Source: Leptolyngbya sp. FACHB-8
Lineage (GTDB): Bacteria > Cyanobacteriota > Cyanobacteriia > Elainellales > Elainellaceae
Assembly (NCBI RefSeq): GCF_014695575.1
Contig: NZ_JACJOO010000050.1
Span: 94,167-158,166, forward strand
Length of the DNA stretch: 64,000 nt
Reading direction: 5' to 3'
Shown here in pieces: positions 1 to 8,366 of this stretch. The position numbers and the translations under genes were made by a program. Position 1 is the first letter of the stretch. The number at the start of each line of letters is the position of its first letter. Below the pieces are notes generated by a model, which was given only the letters and a program-made list of their open reading frames with translations, was not told where the DNA came from and ran no database searches.

Positions 1-27
1 TCAACAGAAATTACTGAGTGATATTGC

Positions 28-675
28 ATGATTACCGTTGCACTGCCCAAGGGCAGCCTATTGAAGGACAGCATTCGCCTCCTACAAGAAGTGGGATTGG
101 ACTTTAGTGATTTTCTAGACTCCTCTAATCGGCAGCTAGAAATTTGGGACAAGAGCCATCGCGCAAAAGCATTATTGGTTCGCAACTACGATGTACCCGT
201 GTATGTGGAGTACGGCCAGGCTCAGCTGGGCTTCATTGGCTACGACGTTTTGCGGGAGAAACAGCCCCGAGTTGCTCATTTAGCGGATCTTGGCTTTGGG
301 CACTGTCGCATGTCCATTGCAGTCAAGGCATCCAGTCCTTACCGCTCTGCCCTGGATCTCCCCCCCCACTGCCGGGTGGCCTCTAAGTTTGTTCACTGTG
401 CTCACGACTATTTCCAAAGCCTGGATCTCCCGGTGCAGGTTGTCCCCCTGTACGGTTCTGTTGAGTTAGGGCCCATTACAGGCATGTCAGAAGCCATCGT
501 GGACTTGGTGGCCACAGGCCGCACCCTGAAAGAGAACAACCTGATCGAAATCGAAACCCTCTTTGAAAGCACCGCTCGCCTGATTGCCCATCCCCTCAGC
601 TACCGCCTCAACGGTGATGGATTAAAGGATGTCATTGATCAACTGCGAGAAACAGCAAGCACTGCAACGGTTTAG
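28..675 (+). CDS. hisG: ATP phosphoribosyltransferase, short form
   Basis: Catalyses the first step of histidine synthesis, condensing ATP with PRPP in the cytoplasm. At 215 residues it is the short HisG form, which lacks the C-terminal regulatory domain and in known systems needs the HisZ partner for activity; no hisZ is in this window. The N-terminus [11 protein letters not shown] and the PRPP-binding segment [13 protein letters not shown] (about residues 155-167) identify the family. The ATG gives the conserved N-terminus directly. It converges on tgt, with a perfect hairpin between the two genes. Confidence 0.97.
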   Translation: MITVALPKGSLLKDSIRLLQEVGLDFSDFLDSSNRQLEIWDKSHRAKALLVRNYDVPVYVEYGQAQLGFIGYDVLREKQPRVAHLADLGFGHCRMSIAVKASSPYRSALDLPPHCRVASKFVHCAHDYFQSLDLPVQVVPLYGSVELGPITGMSEAIVDLVATGRTLKENNLIEIETLFESTARLIAHPLSYRLNGDGLKDVIDQLRETASTATV

Positions 676-791
676 CGTTAGCCAGGTAGCACGCCAGATG
701 AAGCTTTGCGATCGAACGTTGATGAGCTGTGGCAGGGGTGGTTTTGTCGTCACCTGAACCCATGCTAGTAATCAGCGGCTTAAGTTTGCCT

Positions 792-830
792 ATGTTTAGA
801 GGAGGGTACAAAGTACCCTCCTCTAAACAT
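792..830. terminator. Perfect 18-bp hairpin between convergent hisG and tgt
   Basis: Two exact 18-nt complementary arms (792-809 and 813-830) surround an AAA loop. It sits between two converging genes, so it may end transcription from both sides, but no long T run follows it. The rest of 676-886 shows no gene. Confidence 0.6.
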
Positions 831-886
831 TAGTATTGCGATCGCTAACTATCATCACTGAACGCTATTTCGCCACTAGGTTCATT

Positions 887-2062
887 TCAGGGGTAGGGCT
901 CTGCTAAACCCGCTTCTACACCTTTTTCTGTCAGCAATTCTTCTTGAGGTTCGAGCCAATGGCCAAATTCGTCGAGGAACCGATCGCCCAGTATCGCCTC
1001 ACGAATCCGCGCCGTGAACTGCACCAACTCCGTGATGTTATGAATGGAAATGAGGCTAAAAGCCAGTAGCTCACGGGCATGAATTAAGTGACTTAAATAG
1101 GCCCGACTAAAGTTTTTACAGGTATAGCAGGGACACTGGTCATCCAGAGGAGTAAAGTCCTCCCGAAAGCGATTGTTTTTCAAGTTCCAGCGATCGCCCC
1201 GCACCAATGCCGCTCCATGCCGAGCCAATCGAGTCGGAATCACACAATCAAACATATCGACTCCGGCAGCAATAGCTTGCACCATTTCCCGATACGTACC
1301 CACTCCCATTAAGTAGCGGGGTTTGTTAAGGGGAAGTAGAGGGGTTGTAACCTGTACAATTTTTTGGATGAGATGGCCTGGTTCGCCAACGCTGACGCCG
1401 CCAATAGCAAAGCCATGCATGTCGAGTTGGGCGATCGCCGCTGCCGCTTCCTGGCGTAGATCCGGGTAAACCCCTCCTTGCACAATAGGAAACAGAGCTT
1501 GGTCGGGACGTTGATGAGCTTCGATGCAACGCTTCAGCCATCGATACGTGCGATCGGTGGCCTGTTTAACAGCCTCCCAATCTGCAGGATATGGCGGGCA
1601 TTCGTCAAAGGCCATGATCACATCGGCCCCCAGAGCATTTTGCACCTGAATAGATTTTTCTGGGGTGAACTTGATCATCTGCCCATCCCGAGGCGAGCGA
1701 AATGTGACCCCCTCATCGGTGATGGTGCGCATTTCACTCAAGCTAAAAACCTGAAACCCGCCCGAGTCCGTCAGAATTGGCCCATCCCATGCCATGAATT
1801 TATGTAGCCCACCCGCCTTCTGCACAATCCCCTCGCCCGGCTGCAGATGCAAATGGTAGGTATTGGACAGGATCATCTGTGCCCCCGTCGCCTTCAGTTG
1901 CTCAGGGCTGAGAGTTTTGACGTTGGCCAGAGTGCCCACCGGCATAAAGCGCGGCGTTTCCAAAATGCCATGGGGAGTTTTAAAGGTGGCCGCCCGCGCT
2001 GCGGTGTGGGAACAACGGGTCTGTACCTGAAAGGAAAAATAAGAAGCGTCCAAAAGTGTCAC
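887..2062 (-). CDS. tgt: Queuine/preQ1 tRNA-ribosyltransferase
   Basis: Exchanges guanine-34 of GUN-anticodon tRNAs for a queuine precursor. The sequence shows the general-base region DSGGFQVFS, the nucleophile region [12 protein letters not shown], and the zinc site CPCYTC followed by a downstream HARE histidine. The open frame runs up to an ATG at 2140, but the first 26 residues do not resemble the family, which begins close to FSFQVQ. The GTG at 2062 is therefore the more likely start, though not certain. Two abutting inverted repeats lie upstream. Confidence 0.93.
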   Translation of the reverse strand: MTLLDASYFSFQVQTRCSHTAARAATFKTPHGILETPRFMPVGTLANVKTLSPEQLKATGAQMILSNTYHLHLQPGEGIVQKAGGLHKFMAWDGPILTDSGGFQVFSLSEMRTITDEGVTFRSPRDGQMIKFTPEKSIQVQNALGADVIMAFDECPPYPADWEAVKQATDRTYRWLKRCIEAHQRPDQALFPIVQGGVYPDLRQEAAAAIAQLDMHGFAIGGVSVGEPGHLIQKIVQVTTPLLPLNKPRYLMGVGTYREMVQAIAAGVDMFDCVIPTRLARHGAALVRGDRWNLKNNRFREDFTPLDDQCPCYTCKNFSRAYLSHLIHARELLAFSLISIHNITELVQFTARIREAILGDRFLDEFGHWLEPQEELLTEKGVEAGLAEPYP

Positions 2063-2164
2063 CAAAAATCCATCGCTCAGAGGGCTATTGTAGATCAGCC
2101 ATGGATTAACCCATAGCGATCCACCGCCACTCTTCTCCATTATTCATGGGAGTCGACCTAACTA

Positions 2165-2290
2165 AAGTATTGCTATTCAGTTGCAGCAACAGATAGGGCC
2201 TATCGCTACAACTGAATAGCAATACTTCAGTTGCAGAATCATGATATGCAGTAATGGGCCACACTATTGCATATCATGATTCTGCAACTG
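2165..2290. repeat. Two abutting 63-bp inverted repeats upstream of tgt
   Basis: Bases 2165-2227 have 19-nt complementary ends around a 25-nt centre. Bases 2228-2290 begin at the next base and have 23-nt exact complementary ends around a 17-nt centre. Both units are 63 nt long and share the CAGTTGCAG / CAACTG theme. They occupy the promoter side of tgt; the rest of the spacer to 2416 shows no gene. Confidence 0.8.
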
Positions 2291-2416
2291 GATTTAATAC
2301 AGATGGAACAAAACTATAAAGCTACAAGTGGCCCGTACTTGCAGTACGAACCACTCACAGTTAAAGCTTGTTACTACGATTTTCTGGTGCGCTACCTGCA
2401 CTAAAAATCGGTTGGG

Positions 2417-2875
2417 TTAGAAGGAAAAATTCTCTTCATCGTCAATCCGCATGTCCCAGCTAGCCGAGAGAACCTCCGCTACGACAGCTTCGAGGGCTGC
2501 GGCATTGAGGCGACGAGCGTTTTGCTCTTCAAGAGGATTGGTCAGAGGAATCAGGCGTAACTGGCGTCCCTCTTGGATCAGGTCGAAGCAAGGATAGCCC
2601 TCTTGCGTATAGCCTAGCTCCAAATAATCGAAGCTATATACATTCAAATACAGAGTGCGATTGGCCACCAGGGTTGAGCGATGGGGGTCAGCGAACACCT
2701 CCATAACATACCCCTCATCCTCGCTGTGCAAATGGCTGTCTTGAGTGTAGCCGTAACGAACTCGGCTCAAATCAGACAATAGCCGTTGCATATCTTGCTT
2801 GCTTGCAATGATGCCGGTATCCACCAAGCACGGGGCAGGCAACGCGGTGTTTCCGGAAAGTTGGTCTGGATTCAT
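2417..2875 (-). CDS. Conserved hypothetical protein
   Basis: I do not recognise a named family. The 152-residue protein is soluble and acidic, with no signal peptide or membrane segment; the C-terminus MRIDDEENFSF is strongly acidic. The even composition and a mixed alpha/beta pattern (for example YLNVYSFDYLELGY) suggest a real folded protein. The frame extends to a GTG at 2884; the ATG at 2875 is chosen as the more usual start. It is transcribed alone, divergently from cobS. Confidence 0.7.
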   Translation of the reverse strand: MNPDQLSGNTALPAPCLVDTGIIASKQDMQRLLSDLSRVRYGYTQDSHLHSEDEGYVMEVFADPHRSTLVANRTLYLNVYSFDYLELGYTQEGYPCFDLIQEGRQLRLIPLTNPLEEQNARRLNAAALEAVVAEVLSASWDMRIDDEENFSF

Positions 2876-3040
2876 AGAACTCACAAAACCTACAGCCCTA
2901 GCGAACCTCGGAGATTGAGCAGCGGCGGGTACCGCAACTCAGGGTCACCCTCTATACAACGAAACAAATCGGTCTTGAACAGGATAACAATACAAATTTT
3001 GTTAAACCTGTTAGAGATCAAGAACGGATGGGTAGCCTAA

Positions 3041-3384
3041 CGATGAGATCTTGTAGCCATTGCCAGGTAAACTGCCTGATAGCTACAAAAGCAGAGGGCC
3101 AAATACCAGATAGCTGGACAAATTTGTATCCTATGCAGCGATCTTAACTCACCCGTCGAGGTTCTCCTGGCTTGAACGAAAGATAAATCCCAAAAGTTTA
3201 GAAAACCCTAAAAATTGAAAATGGGATGGTAGAAATCGTATCTTTCGATTATGGCGGCTATTGGCCAGGACGAATTCCGTATTGTGGCTGAATCTCCTGA
3301 CTAAAATTTGTGCTAGCGAGAGAAGTGATCGCGTGTAATTTCCTACAAACCCATATATAGCAAAGTTTTGAAAATTTCATAAAG
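3041..3384. other. Intergenic region upstream of cobS
   Basis: No gene is visible. An imperfect stem pairs TTGTAGC (3052-3058) with GCTACAA about 30 nt downstream. I looked for a cobalamin riboswitch B12 box before cobS and found none. Confidence 0.5.
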
Positions 3385-3424
3385 AACACGGAGGGGGCTG
3401 AGAAGCACCTCCTCTGTGTTTTTG
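3385..3424 (+). terminator. Hairpin followed by T-run
   Basis: A stem pairs AACACGGAGGGGG with CCTCCTCTGTGTT (two mismatches) and is followed by TTT. It looks like an intrinsic terminator read on the plus strand, yet it sits only about 45 nt before the cobS start. It could be a leader attenuator or the end of an unseen transcript. Confidence 0.5.
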
Positions 3425-3468
3425 TCTTAACCTGAATGGTTATGAATGAAATAGACAGGGTTGAATGA

Positions 3469-4221
3469 ATGGTGCGTTTGGTACAGCAGGGATTAGCAGC
3501 GATCGCCTTCTATACGGTATTGCCCGTCCCTCTATCTTGGGCTCCTGAGTTTCAGGTGGTTTCGCGATTTGCTCCCCTGGTGGGGTTGCTGATTGCTGGG
3601 CTCTTGAGTCTAGTTGACTTTGGGCTGCGATGGGTAGCCATGCCCGATTTAATGCGAGCCGTCGTCCTGGTTCTACTATGGGTAGCCATTACGGGAGGGC
3701 TGCATCTGGACGGAGCGATGGACTCAGCCGATGGGCTAGCGGTTCTCGATCCACAGCGGCGACTGGAGGTTATGGCTGACAGCCGCACCGGGGCCTTTGG
3801 GGTGATGGCAGCGATCGCCCTCCTCGCGCTGAAAATTGCGGCCATCGCTACCCTTCAGCACCCGTTGAGTTGGATGCTACTGCTGGCAACCGGATGGGGG
3901 CGTTGGGGACAACAGGTTGCAATCGCCTGCTATCCGTACCTGAAACCTGATGGTAAAGGAGCATTTCATAAAACAGCCATTCCCTCCTGGACAGGAACCC
4001 TTCCGGGGTTCCTGCTCATGCTAGGGATAGCCCTTGGGTCCCTTGTTTGGAACTCGTCAGCTACAGCACCTTGGCTTGTGCCGGGTTTGGGAGGTGGGGC
4101 GATCGCCCTTCTAAGCGCAGTCTGGTTTAACCGTCGGTTAGGGGGGCATACGGGCGATACCTATGGAGCCGTCGTGGAATGGACAGAGGCGCTAACCCTG
4201 GTGTTAGGTACGCTACCCTAA
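3469..4221 (+). CDS. cobS: Adenosylcobinamide-GDP ribazoletransferase (cobalamin synthase)
   Basis: Joins adenosylcobinamide-GDP to alpha-ribazole (phosphate) in the last steps of B12 (or pseudo-B12) assembly at the membrane. The family motif GGLHLDGAMDSADGL lies at residues 76-90 and holds the metal-binding acidic residues; GHTGDTYGA lies near the C-terminus. About six hydrophobic segments fit a polytopic membrane protein of the usual length (250 residues). The next gene, a ferredoxin-like protein, starts 74 bp downstream on the same strand. Confidence 0.96.
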   Translation: MVRLVQQGLAAIAFYTVLPVPLSWAPEFQVVSRFAPLVGLLIAGLLSLVDFGLRWVAMPDLMRAVVLVLLWVAITGGLHLDGAMDSADGLAVLDPQRRLEVMADSRTGAFGVMAAIALLALKIAAIATLQHPLSWMLLLATGWGRWGQQVAIACYPYLKPDGKGAFHKTAIPSWTGTLPGFLLMLGIALGSLVWNSSATAPWLVPGLGGGAIALLSAVWFNRRLGGHTGDTYGAVVEWTEALTLVLGTLP

Positions 4222-4295
4222 AAAGTGGGCCACGTTGATGGAGAGATGACCATCAGGCGTTTGCAGCTCGTCCCCCTGATTTGTGCTGGATCTGT

Positions 4296-4688
4296 ATGAG
4301 TCAACCTATTCAAGAGTCTTTGGTAACCACAGCCCGAAATTTAGGCATCCCTGCCATTCAACGGCATATTTTTCTGTGTGCTGACACCACGGTTCCTAAA
4401 TGCTGTGACAAAGAAACGGGTTTAGTCGCTTGGGACTATCTCAAAAAGCGGCTTAAGGAGTTAGGGCTGGATGCTCCGACAGAAGCTCGCTCTAGCTGTA
4501 CCTTTCGCACCAAAGCGAATTGCCTGCGAGTTTGCCAACAGGGGCCAATCCTGGTGGTATACCCCGACGGAGTGTGGTACCACAGCGCAACACCTGAGGT
4601 TATTGAGCGGATTATTCAAGAACATGTACTTGGCAATCAAATCGTTCAGGAGTATGCCTTCGTAGTGCATCCTCTCCCAACCACCTAG
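4296..4688 (+). CDS. Thioredoxin-like [2Fe-2S] ferredoxin
   Basis: A (2Fe-2S) ferredoxin of the thioredoxin-like fold, probably a small cytoplasmic electron carrier. The cluster ligands are expected from [15 protein letters not shown] in the N-terminal half and [10 protein letters not shown] (Cys-x4-Cys) further on. The segment after it, [10 protein letters not shown], is typical of the family. The frame opens at 4281, but the ATG at 4296 (MSQPIQES) fits better. It follows cobS on the same strand and could be co-transcribed with it. Confidence 0.88.
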   Translation: MSQPIQESLVTTARNLGIPAIQRHIFLCADTTVPKCCDKETGLVAWDYLKKRLKELGLDAPTEARSSCTFRTKANCLRVCQQGPILVVYPDGVWYHSATPEVIERIIQEHVLGNQIVQEYAFVVHPLPTT

Positions 4689-5364
4689 CGAGGGCAAAAT
4701 CAGGACTTGGGTTTTACACATAGCGTTTCTGGGCTGATAAAGCCAAAGGATGTGAGACAAAATTCACATGCGCGCACTTCACTATTACTAAGCGGCGAAA
4801 ATCAATTTTCCTTGAATAGGACAGGTAGAACCTGACACACCTGACAAATTTGGTGGTGAAACTGGATTCTGCTGTCGCTTTATAGTTGCCGCTAATTTGC
4901 TTAAGAATTAAGAAAGAAAGCAGCACTTCCGGTTATTTCTTCCTTTACCTGTAATCATACTGACGAGTGCTGTTTGAACTTTCTGAAGAATTTTGTAGAA
5001 CACTTTTTGAAAGCTTTACACCATAGCCATTGTCTAGGAGGCGCCACTAAATTGTGGAGAAATCTTAGAGGCATGCTTTCAGAAATGAGGGCATAAGTTG
5101 CTGGTTTTATTGATTTACACTTGTTTCTGAAACTAAAACCATAGATTTTAGGTCTACAAACAAGCCCTTTAAGTGATGTCAAAAACCCTCTAATCCTTTG
5201 TACTGAAGCGATTAGTCCATTTTCGAAGTGAGGCACTATAATTTAGCGAGAAGTCGAGCCGATAGTTAATATGCTTCTCGCGCATCTACTCTGAAAGTTC
5301 TGGGTATCATAGATGCAGGAATAGGTTACAAGAAGAAGTGGCCAATGACTTTTCTGCTCCTGAA
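4689..5364. other. AT-rich stretch without a convincing gene
   Basis: This spacer is more AT-rich than its surroundings. A minus-strand open frame at 4955-5236 (93 residues, GTG start) has no recognisable family and an irregular composition, so I do not call it. A short stem, GCGAGAAG with CTTCTCGC, spans 5246-5281. Confidence 0.5.
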
Positions 5365-5484
5365 TCAACAGGGCGTATTAGTCGTCAGCAAACTGGCCTT
5401 TTCTTCCGTGTGGGCGGCTTCTTCGGCGTCCATTCCACCAGAAAATACGACAGTTCCAGGTTTGTCTTGGATATAGGCATGGCG
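5365..5484 (-). pseudogene. Possible start-less remnant of a small protein
   Basis: Reading the minus strand from 5484 to the stop at 5365-5367 gives a compositionally protein-like 39-residue tail that includes the segments YIQDKPGTVVFSGG and DAEEAAHTEEKASLL. The frame upstream stays open to a TGA near 5540, inside the next gene, but contains no ATG, GTG or TTG. It is either a 5'-truncated remnant or a chance frame. Confidence 0.25.
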
Positions 5485-5495
5485 AGTATAGAAGT

Positions 5496-6146
5496 ATGAC
5501 GAAAGAAGGCGGCACAGGGGAGCAAAAACGTCTCCTCCTCATTGACGATGACCCTAACCTGATTTTGCTGGTTAAAGATTATCTCGAGTTTCGGGGCTAT
5601 CAGGTCGATACGGCTGAGAATGGGCAGGAGGCTCTGGACTTACTCCAGGGAGAAACTCCAGACATGATTATTTGTGACGTAATGATGCCGCAAATGGATG
5701 GGTACTCCTTTGTCGAACATGTTCGCAAAGATCCCCGTACCAGTTGGATTCCAGTTTTGTTCTTATCCGCCAAGGGACAGAGCCAGGACCGGGTAAAAGG
5801 GCTCAATATCGGGGCTGATGTTTATATGGTCAAGCCCTTCGAACCGGAAGAATTGGTGGCTCAAGTCGAGTCTTCTCTCAAGCAGGCTTCCCGCTTGATT
5901 CAACGGCAAGACAAAGGCATGGATTCGGCTCCTAAGATTCAAGTCCCCTTCGACGTGGAGCTTACACCGACTGAACTACGAGTCGTACAATATGTGGCCC
6001 GCGGTATGGCAAATCGTGAAATTGCCGAAGAGTTAAATGTAAGCCAACGGACGATTGAAAGCCACGTTAGCAATATGTTGGGCAAAACGGGTTTGCACAA
6101 TCGAACGGAGCTAGCTCGATGGGCGATCGAAAATAGCATGGCTTAG
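5496..6146 (+). CDS. NarL/LuxR-family response regulator
   Basis: A two-component transcription regulator of 216 residues. The receiver (about residues 10-130) has the acidic pocket DDD, the phospho-acceptor Asp in DVMMPQMDGYSF, and Lys in VKPFEPEEL. The C-terminal LuxR-type helix-turn-helix (about 150-212) reads LTPTELRVVQYVARGMANREIAEELNV in two stretches. The architecture resembles the Ycf29/TctD-like regulators of cyanobacteria and plastids. No cognate kinase is adjacent. A perfect hairpin follows the stop. Confidence 0.92.
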   Translation: MTKEGGTGEQKRLLLIDDDPNLILLVKDYLEFRGYQVDTAENGQEALDLLQGETPDMIICDVMMPQMDGYSFVEHVRKDPRTSWIPVLFLSAKGQSQDRVKGLNIGADVYMVKPFEPEELVAQVESSLKQASRLIQRQDKGMDSAPKIQVPFDVELTPTELRVVQYVARGMANREIAEELNVSQRTIESHVSNMLGKTGLHNRTELARWAIENSMA

Positions 6147-6164
6147 ATGCCGTTTGAAGAGTCT

Positions 6165-6205
6165 GAATTAAAAGGGACACAGCAATGCTGTGTCCCTTTT
6201 AATTC
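6165..6205 (+). terminator. Perfect hairpin after the response regulator
   Basis: Exact 19-nt arms around a 3-nt loop. The stem has A-rich and T-rich ends, so it could terminate transcription from either direction between the regulator and the converging membrane-protein gene. Confidence 0.7.
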
Positions 6206-6259
6206 ATTCATGATGAGATAGATAAACCCATGGCAATTGACGCTGAGGGTGAGATAGCC

Positions 6260-6715
6260 TCATTCAGGAGGCGTTTTGCAAAGGTTGATCCAGCCTTTTT
6301 GGAGGGCAAGATCCAGAAGGAGAGCAGCGATCGCAAACAACAAAATCCCTTCCCCAACCCATACCGCCAGCACTATCCAGGCGATTTCTCCCTGCCAGCC
6401 CATGTCTCCTAACCCTAAACCCCTCACCAGGGTAAAGGCCATTACAGTCCCCGACTTCAGTTGAAAATTTTTGATGTCTTGCCGAACGGTGTAGCGATAG
6501 GTAACCCCAAACAAAAATCCACATAAGCTAACTTCCAGCCAATGTGCCAGGGCTAAGGGATGATTACTCAATGCAAAGCTGAAGGGATTAGAATGCCCCA
6601 GGGCTGACAAAAGTATTGATAGAGCCAGGATGATCCCCATTACGGGAAGCGTCGCACTTGCCCCTAACAAACCTGCCTTCAAAGATTCAACCCGTTCTAA
6701 TTGCCGCCCGTCCAT
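6260..6715 (-). CDS. Conserved membrane protein
   Basis: Four hydrophobic segments are visible over 151 residues (around LPVMGIILALSILLSAL, LAHWLEVSLCGFLFGV, GEIAWIVLAVWVGEGIL and LLFAIAALLLDLAL), so this is an integral membrane protein. I do not recognise a characterised family. The frame opens at a GTG (6730); the ATG at 6715 is chosen. It is downstream of the ParA-type gene on the same strand with a gap of about 100 bp. Confidence 0.75.
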   Translation of the reverse strand: MDGRQLERVESLKAGLLGASATLPVMGIILALSILLSALGHSNPFSFALSNHPLALAHWLEVSLCGFLFGVTYRYTVRQDIKNFQLKSGTVMAFTLVRGLGLGDMGWQGEIAWIVLAVWVGEGILLFAIAALLLDLALQKGWINLCKTPPE

Positions 6716-6818
6716 ACGTTTTAGGATCACCGATAAAATTTTTAAGGGAGGGGCGGCCTCGCTGCCCCCCTCAAAAATTACAGGCTATTCAATACGTACT
6801 CCCTAATATCTGAATTCT

Positions 6819-7574
6819 TTACCTTTCGGACATCAGGAATAGCTGCCGCACTACTTCCCGGTAGGGTTGTACAAGTCGCCACTCACGAGTGAATTGATGG
6901 ATAGGTTTCCCTACCATATTGGACTCTGGGAAGCGAACGGACTTGGGTACTGGGTCGAATACCCGAATACCTTCGAATTGCGATCGCAAAATTTTCATCA
7001 CATCCTGGGTGATGGTGGTATGAACCTCTGCCATGGTAGGCAGCACCCCCAAAATTTCCAGGTCAGGGTTTAACCGCTGCTGCACCGTGTCGATGGTCTC
7101 CATCAACCCCTGGAGGCCCTTCAGGGCGAAAAATTGGCATTGTACAGGTACGAGCAATGCGTCGGCAGCTGACAAAGCATTCAAGGTCAATAATCCCAGG
7201 CTGGGAGGGCAGTCAATGACAATTTGTTCAAACTGCTCCAGGTAGGGATCCAAAGCTTTCTTGAGGCTATGTAACCGATTGGGCTGCTGTTGTAATTCTT
7301 TTTCGATTTTTGCCAGAGCAATACCTCCTGGAAGAAGAGTAATACCAGAGGCGGTTGTCACCGTGGCATCTTCCAGGGGAACCTTCCCCACCAGTACTTC
7401 ATAGGCCGTCGGTTGCCCATCAGCCAACTCGACCCCCAAACCTGTGGTGAGGTTACCCTGAGGGTCTAGATCGATCGCCAAACAGGAGCCTTCTTCTGCA
7501 AGAAGCCCTGCGATCGCAATGGTAGATGTAGTTTTGGCAACGCCTCCCTTTTGGTTTGCGATCGCAGTAATCAT
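6819..7574 (-). CDS. ParA/MinD-type ATPase
   Basis: A deviant-Walker P-loop ATPase of the ParA family (251 residues). The N-terminal Walker A reads KGGVAKTT, followed by AIDLDPQGNLTTGLG and the Walker B region IVIDCPPSLG. The ATG at 7574 gives the expected N-terminus MITAIANQKGG. No ParB is adjacent, so the cargo is unknown. It starts 8 bp after the stop of a PIN-domain gene and probably shares a transcript with it and with the EGY-like protease gene upstream. Confidence 0.93.
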   Translation of the reverse strand: MITAIANQKGGVAKTTSTIAIAGLLAEEGSCLAIDLDPQGNLTTGLGVELADGQPTAYEVLVGKVPLEDATVTTASGITLLPGGIALAKIEKELQQQPNRLHSLKKALDPYLEQFEQIVIDCPPSLGLLTLNALSAADALLVPVQCQFFALKGLQGLMETIDTVQQRLNPDLEILGVLPTMAEVHTTITQDVMKILRSQFEGIRVFDPVPKSVRFPESNMVGKPIHQFTREWRLVQPYREVVRQLFLMSER

Positions 7575-7582
7575 GAGACAAA

Positions 7583-8365
7583 TCAACCAGATTTTTCCGT
7601 CGGGCTAACCGGTTGCCGCCATGGTTCTAAAAAACTGGAACCACTAATGACGGCCCAGAGCAGCCATCCCGCCATTAAAACCCCTCCCAGGGCCATCATA
7701 AGCGAAATGAACTGAGACACTGCCTCTGAGGATACCAGAGAAGGTTGAACTGGTTTCGTAATTGGGCGAGAGCGATGACGAACTGCCGTCGTGGAGCGAG
7801 CGGAAGTAGAGACGATGCGGGATGCGCTCGTCTGGGGCTGGGTGATGATTCCAGAAGCGACCGTGGCCCTCATTTGTTGAAGTTTTTGGCTCACTGAAAT
7901 GGGTCGTTGGCCACTGCGACACCACTGAATAAGAGATGGGGCATCAATGGCACAAAAGTTATTTGACGGAATTTCGTAAACCTTTTGCAACAGCCCTCGG
8001 TCATTCGTGGCCAGTACTGTCAGGTAGCTTGAGTGACTGAGTGACAACGCATAGGCACAGCGAGCAGCGGCCAGCGCAATACGAGCCCGTTTGGTAAGGG
8101 CTTGGGCCGCCGCCGTCAAACTGGGGTGATGGGCTGTGGCCTCTGTGATTTTCCAGGTACTAGTGGGATAGAAGTGATGAAAGGCTCGGGCCAGCGACTC
8201 CAGATCAGGATCTGGAGTGCGCCCATAGAGAAATTTCATCTCTTCGTAGACAGACTGTGGAATATGGACTTCACCAATCCGAGAAAATTCAAGCCATTCC
8301 CGATTGGTGCCCGCTGATAGGGCGCTAATATCCAAAACAACGAGCACAGGGGGATTGAACGACAT
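7583..8365 (-). CDS. PIN-domain protein with C-terminal membrane anchor
   Basis: The N-terminal half has a PIN-like nuclease fold: VVLDISAL with the first Asp, a central acidic helix, and VLATNDRGLL with a late Asp. A low-complexity Ser/Thr-rich linker follows (about residues 160-205), then one membrane helix (SLMMALGGVLMAGWLLWAVI). The ATG at 8365 is chosen because GGAGG lies 6 nt before it, inside the last codons of the protease gene; stop and start read TAAAATG. Substrate unknown; there is no obvious antitoxin partner, so I do not call it a toxin. Confidence 0.8.
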   Translation of the reverse strand: MSFNPPVLVVLDISALSAGTNREWLEFSRIGEVHIPQSVYEEMKFLYGRTPDPDLESLARAFHHFYPTSTWKITEATAHHPSLTAAAQALTKRARIALAAARCAYALSLSHSSYLTVLATNDRGLLQKVYEIPSNNFCAIDAPSLIQWCRSGQRPISVSQKLQQMRATVASGIITQPQTSASRIVSTSARSTTAVRHRSRPITKPVQPSLVSSEAVSQFISLMMALGGVLMAGWLLWAVISGSSFLEPWRQPVSPTEKSG

Positions 8366-8366
8366 T

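Noticed and set aside
3041..3468. Cobalamin riboswitch before cobS
   Set aside because: No B12 box or typical conserved core could be found.
4955..5236. 93-codon minus-strand open frame with GTG start
   Set aside because: Irregular composition in AT-rich DNA, no ribosome binding site and no recognisable family.
7583..8365. PIN-domain gene as a toxin of a toxin-antitoxin pair
   Set aside because: It has a membrane anchor, an atypical length and no small antitoxin gene beside it.
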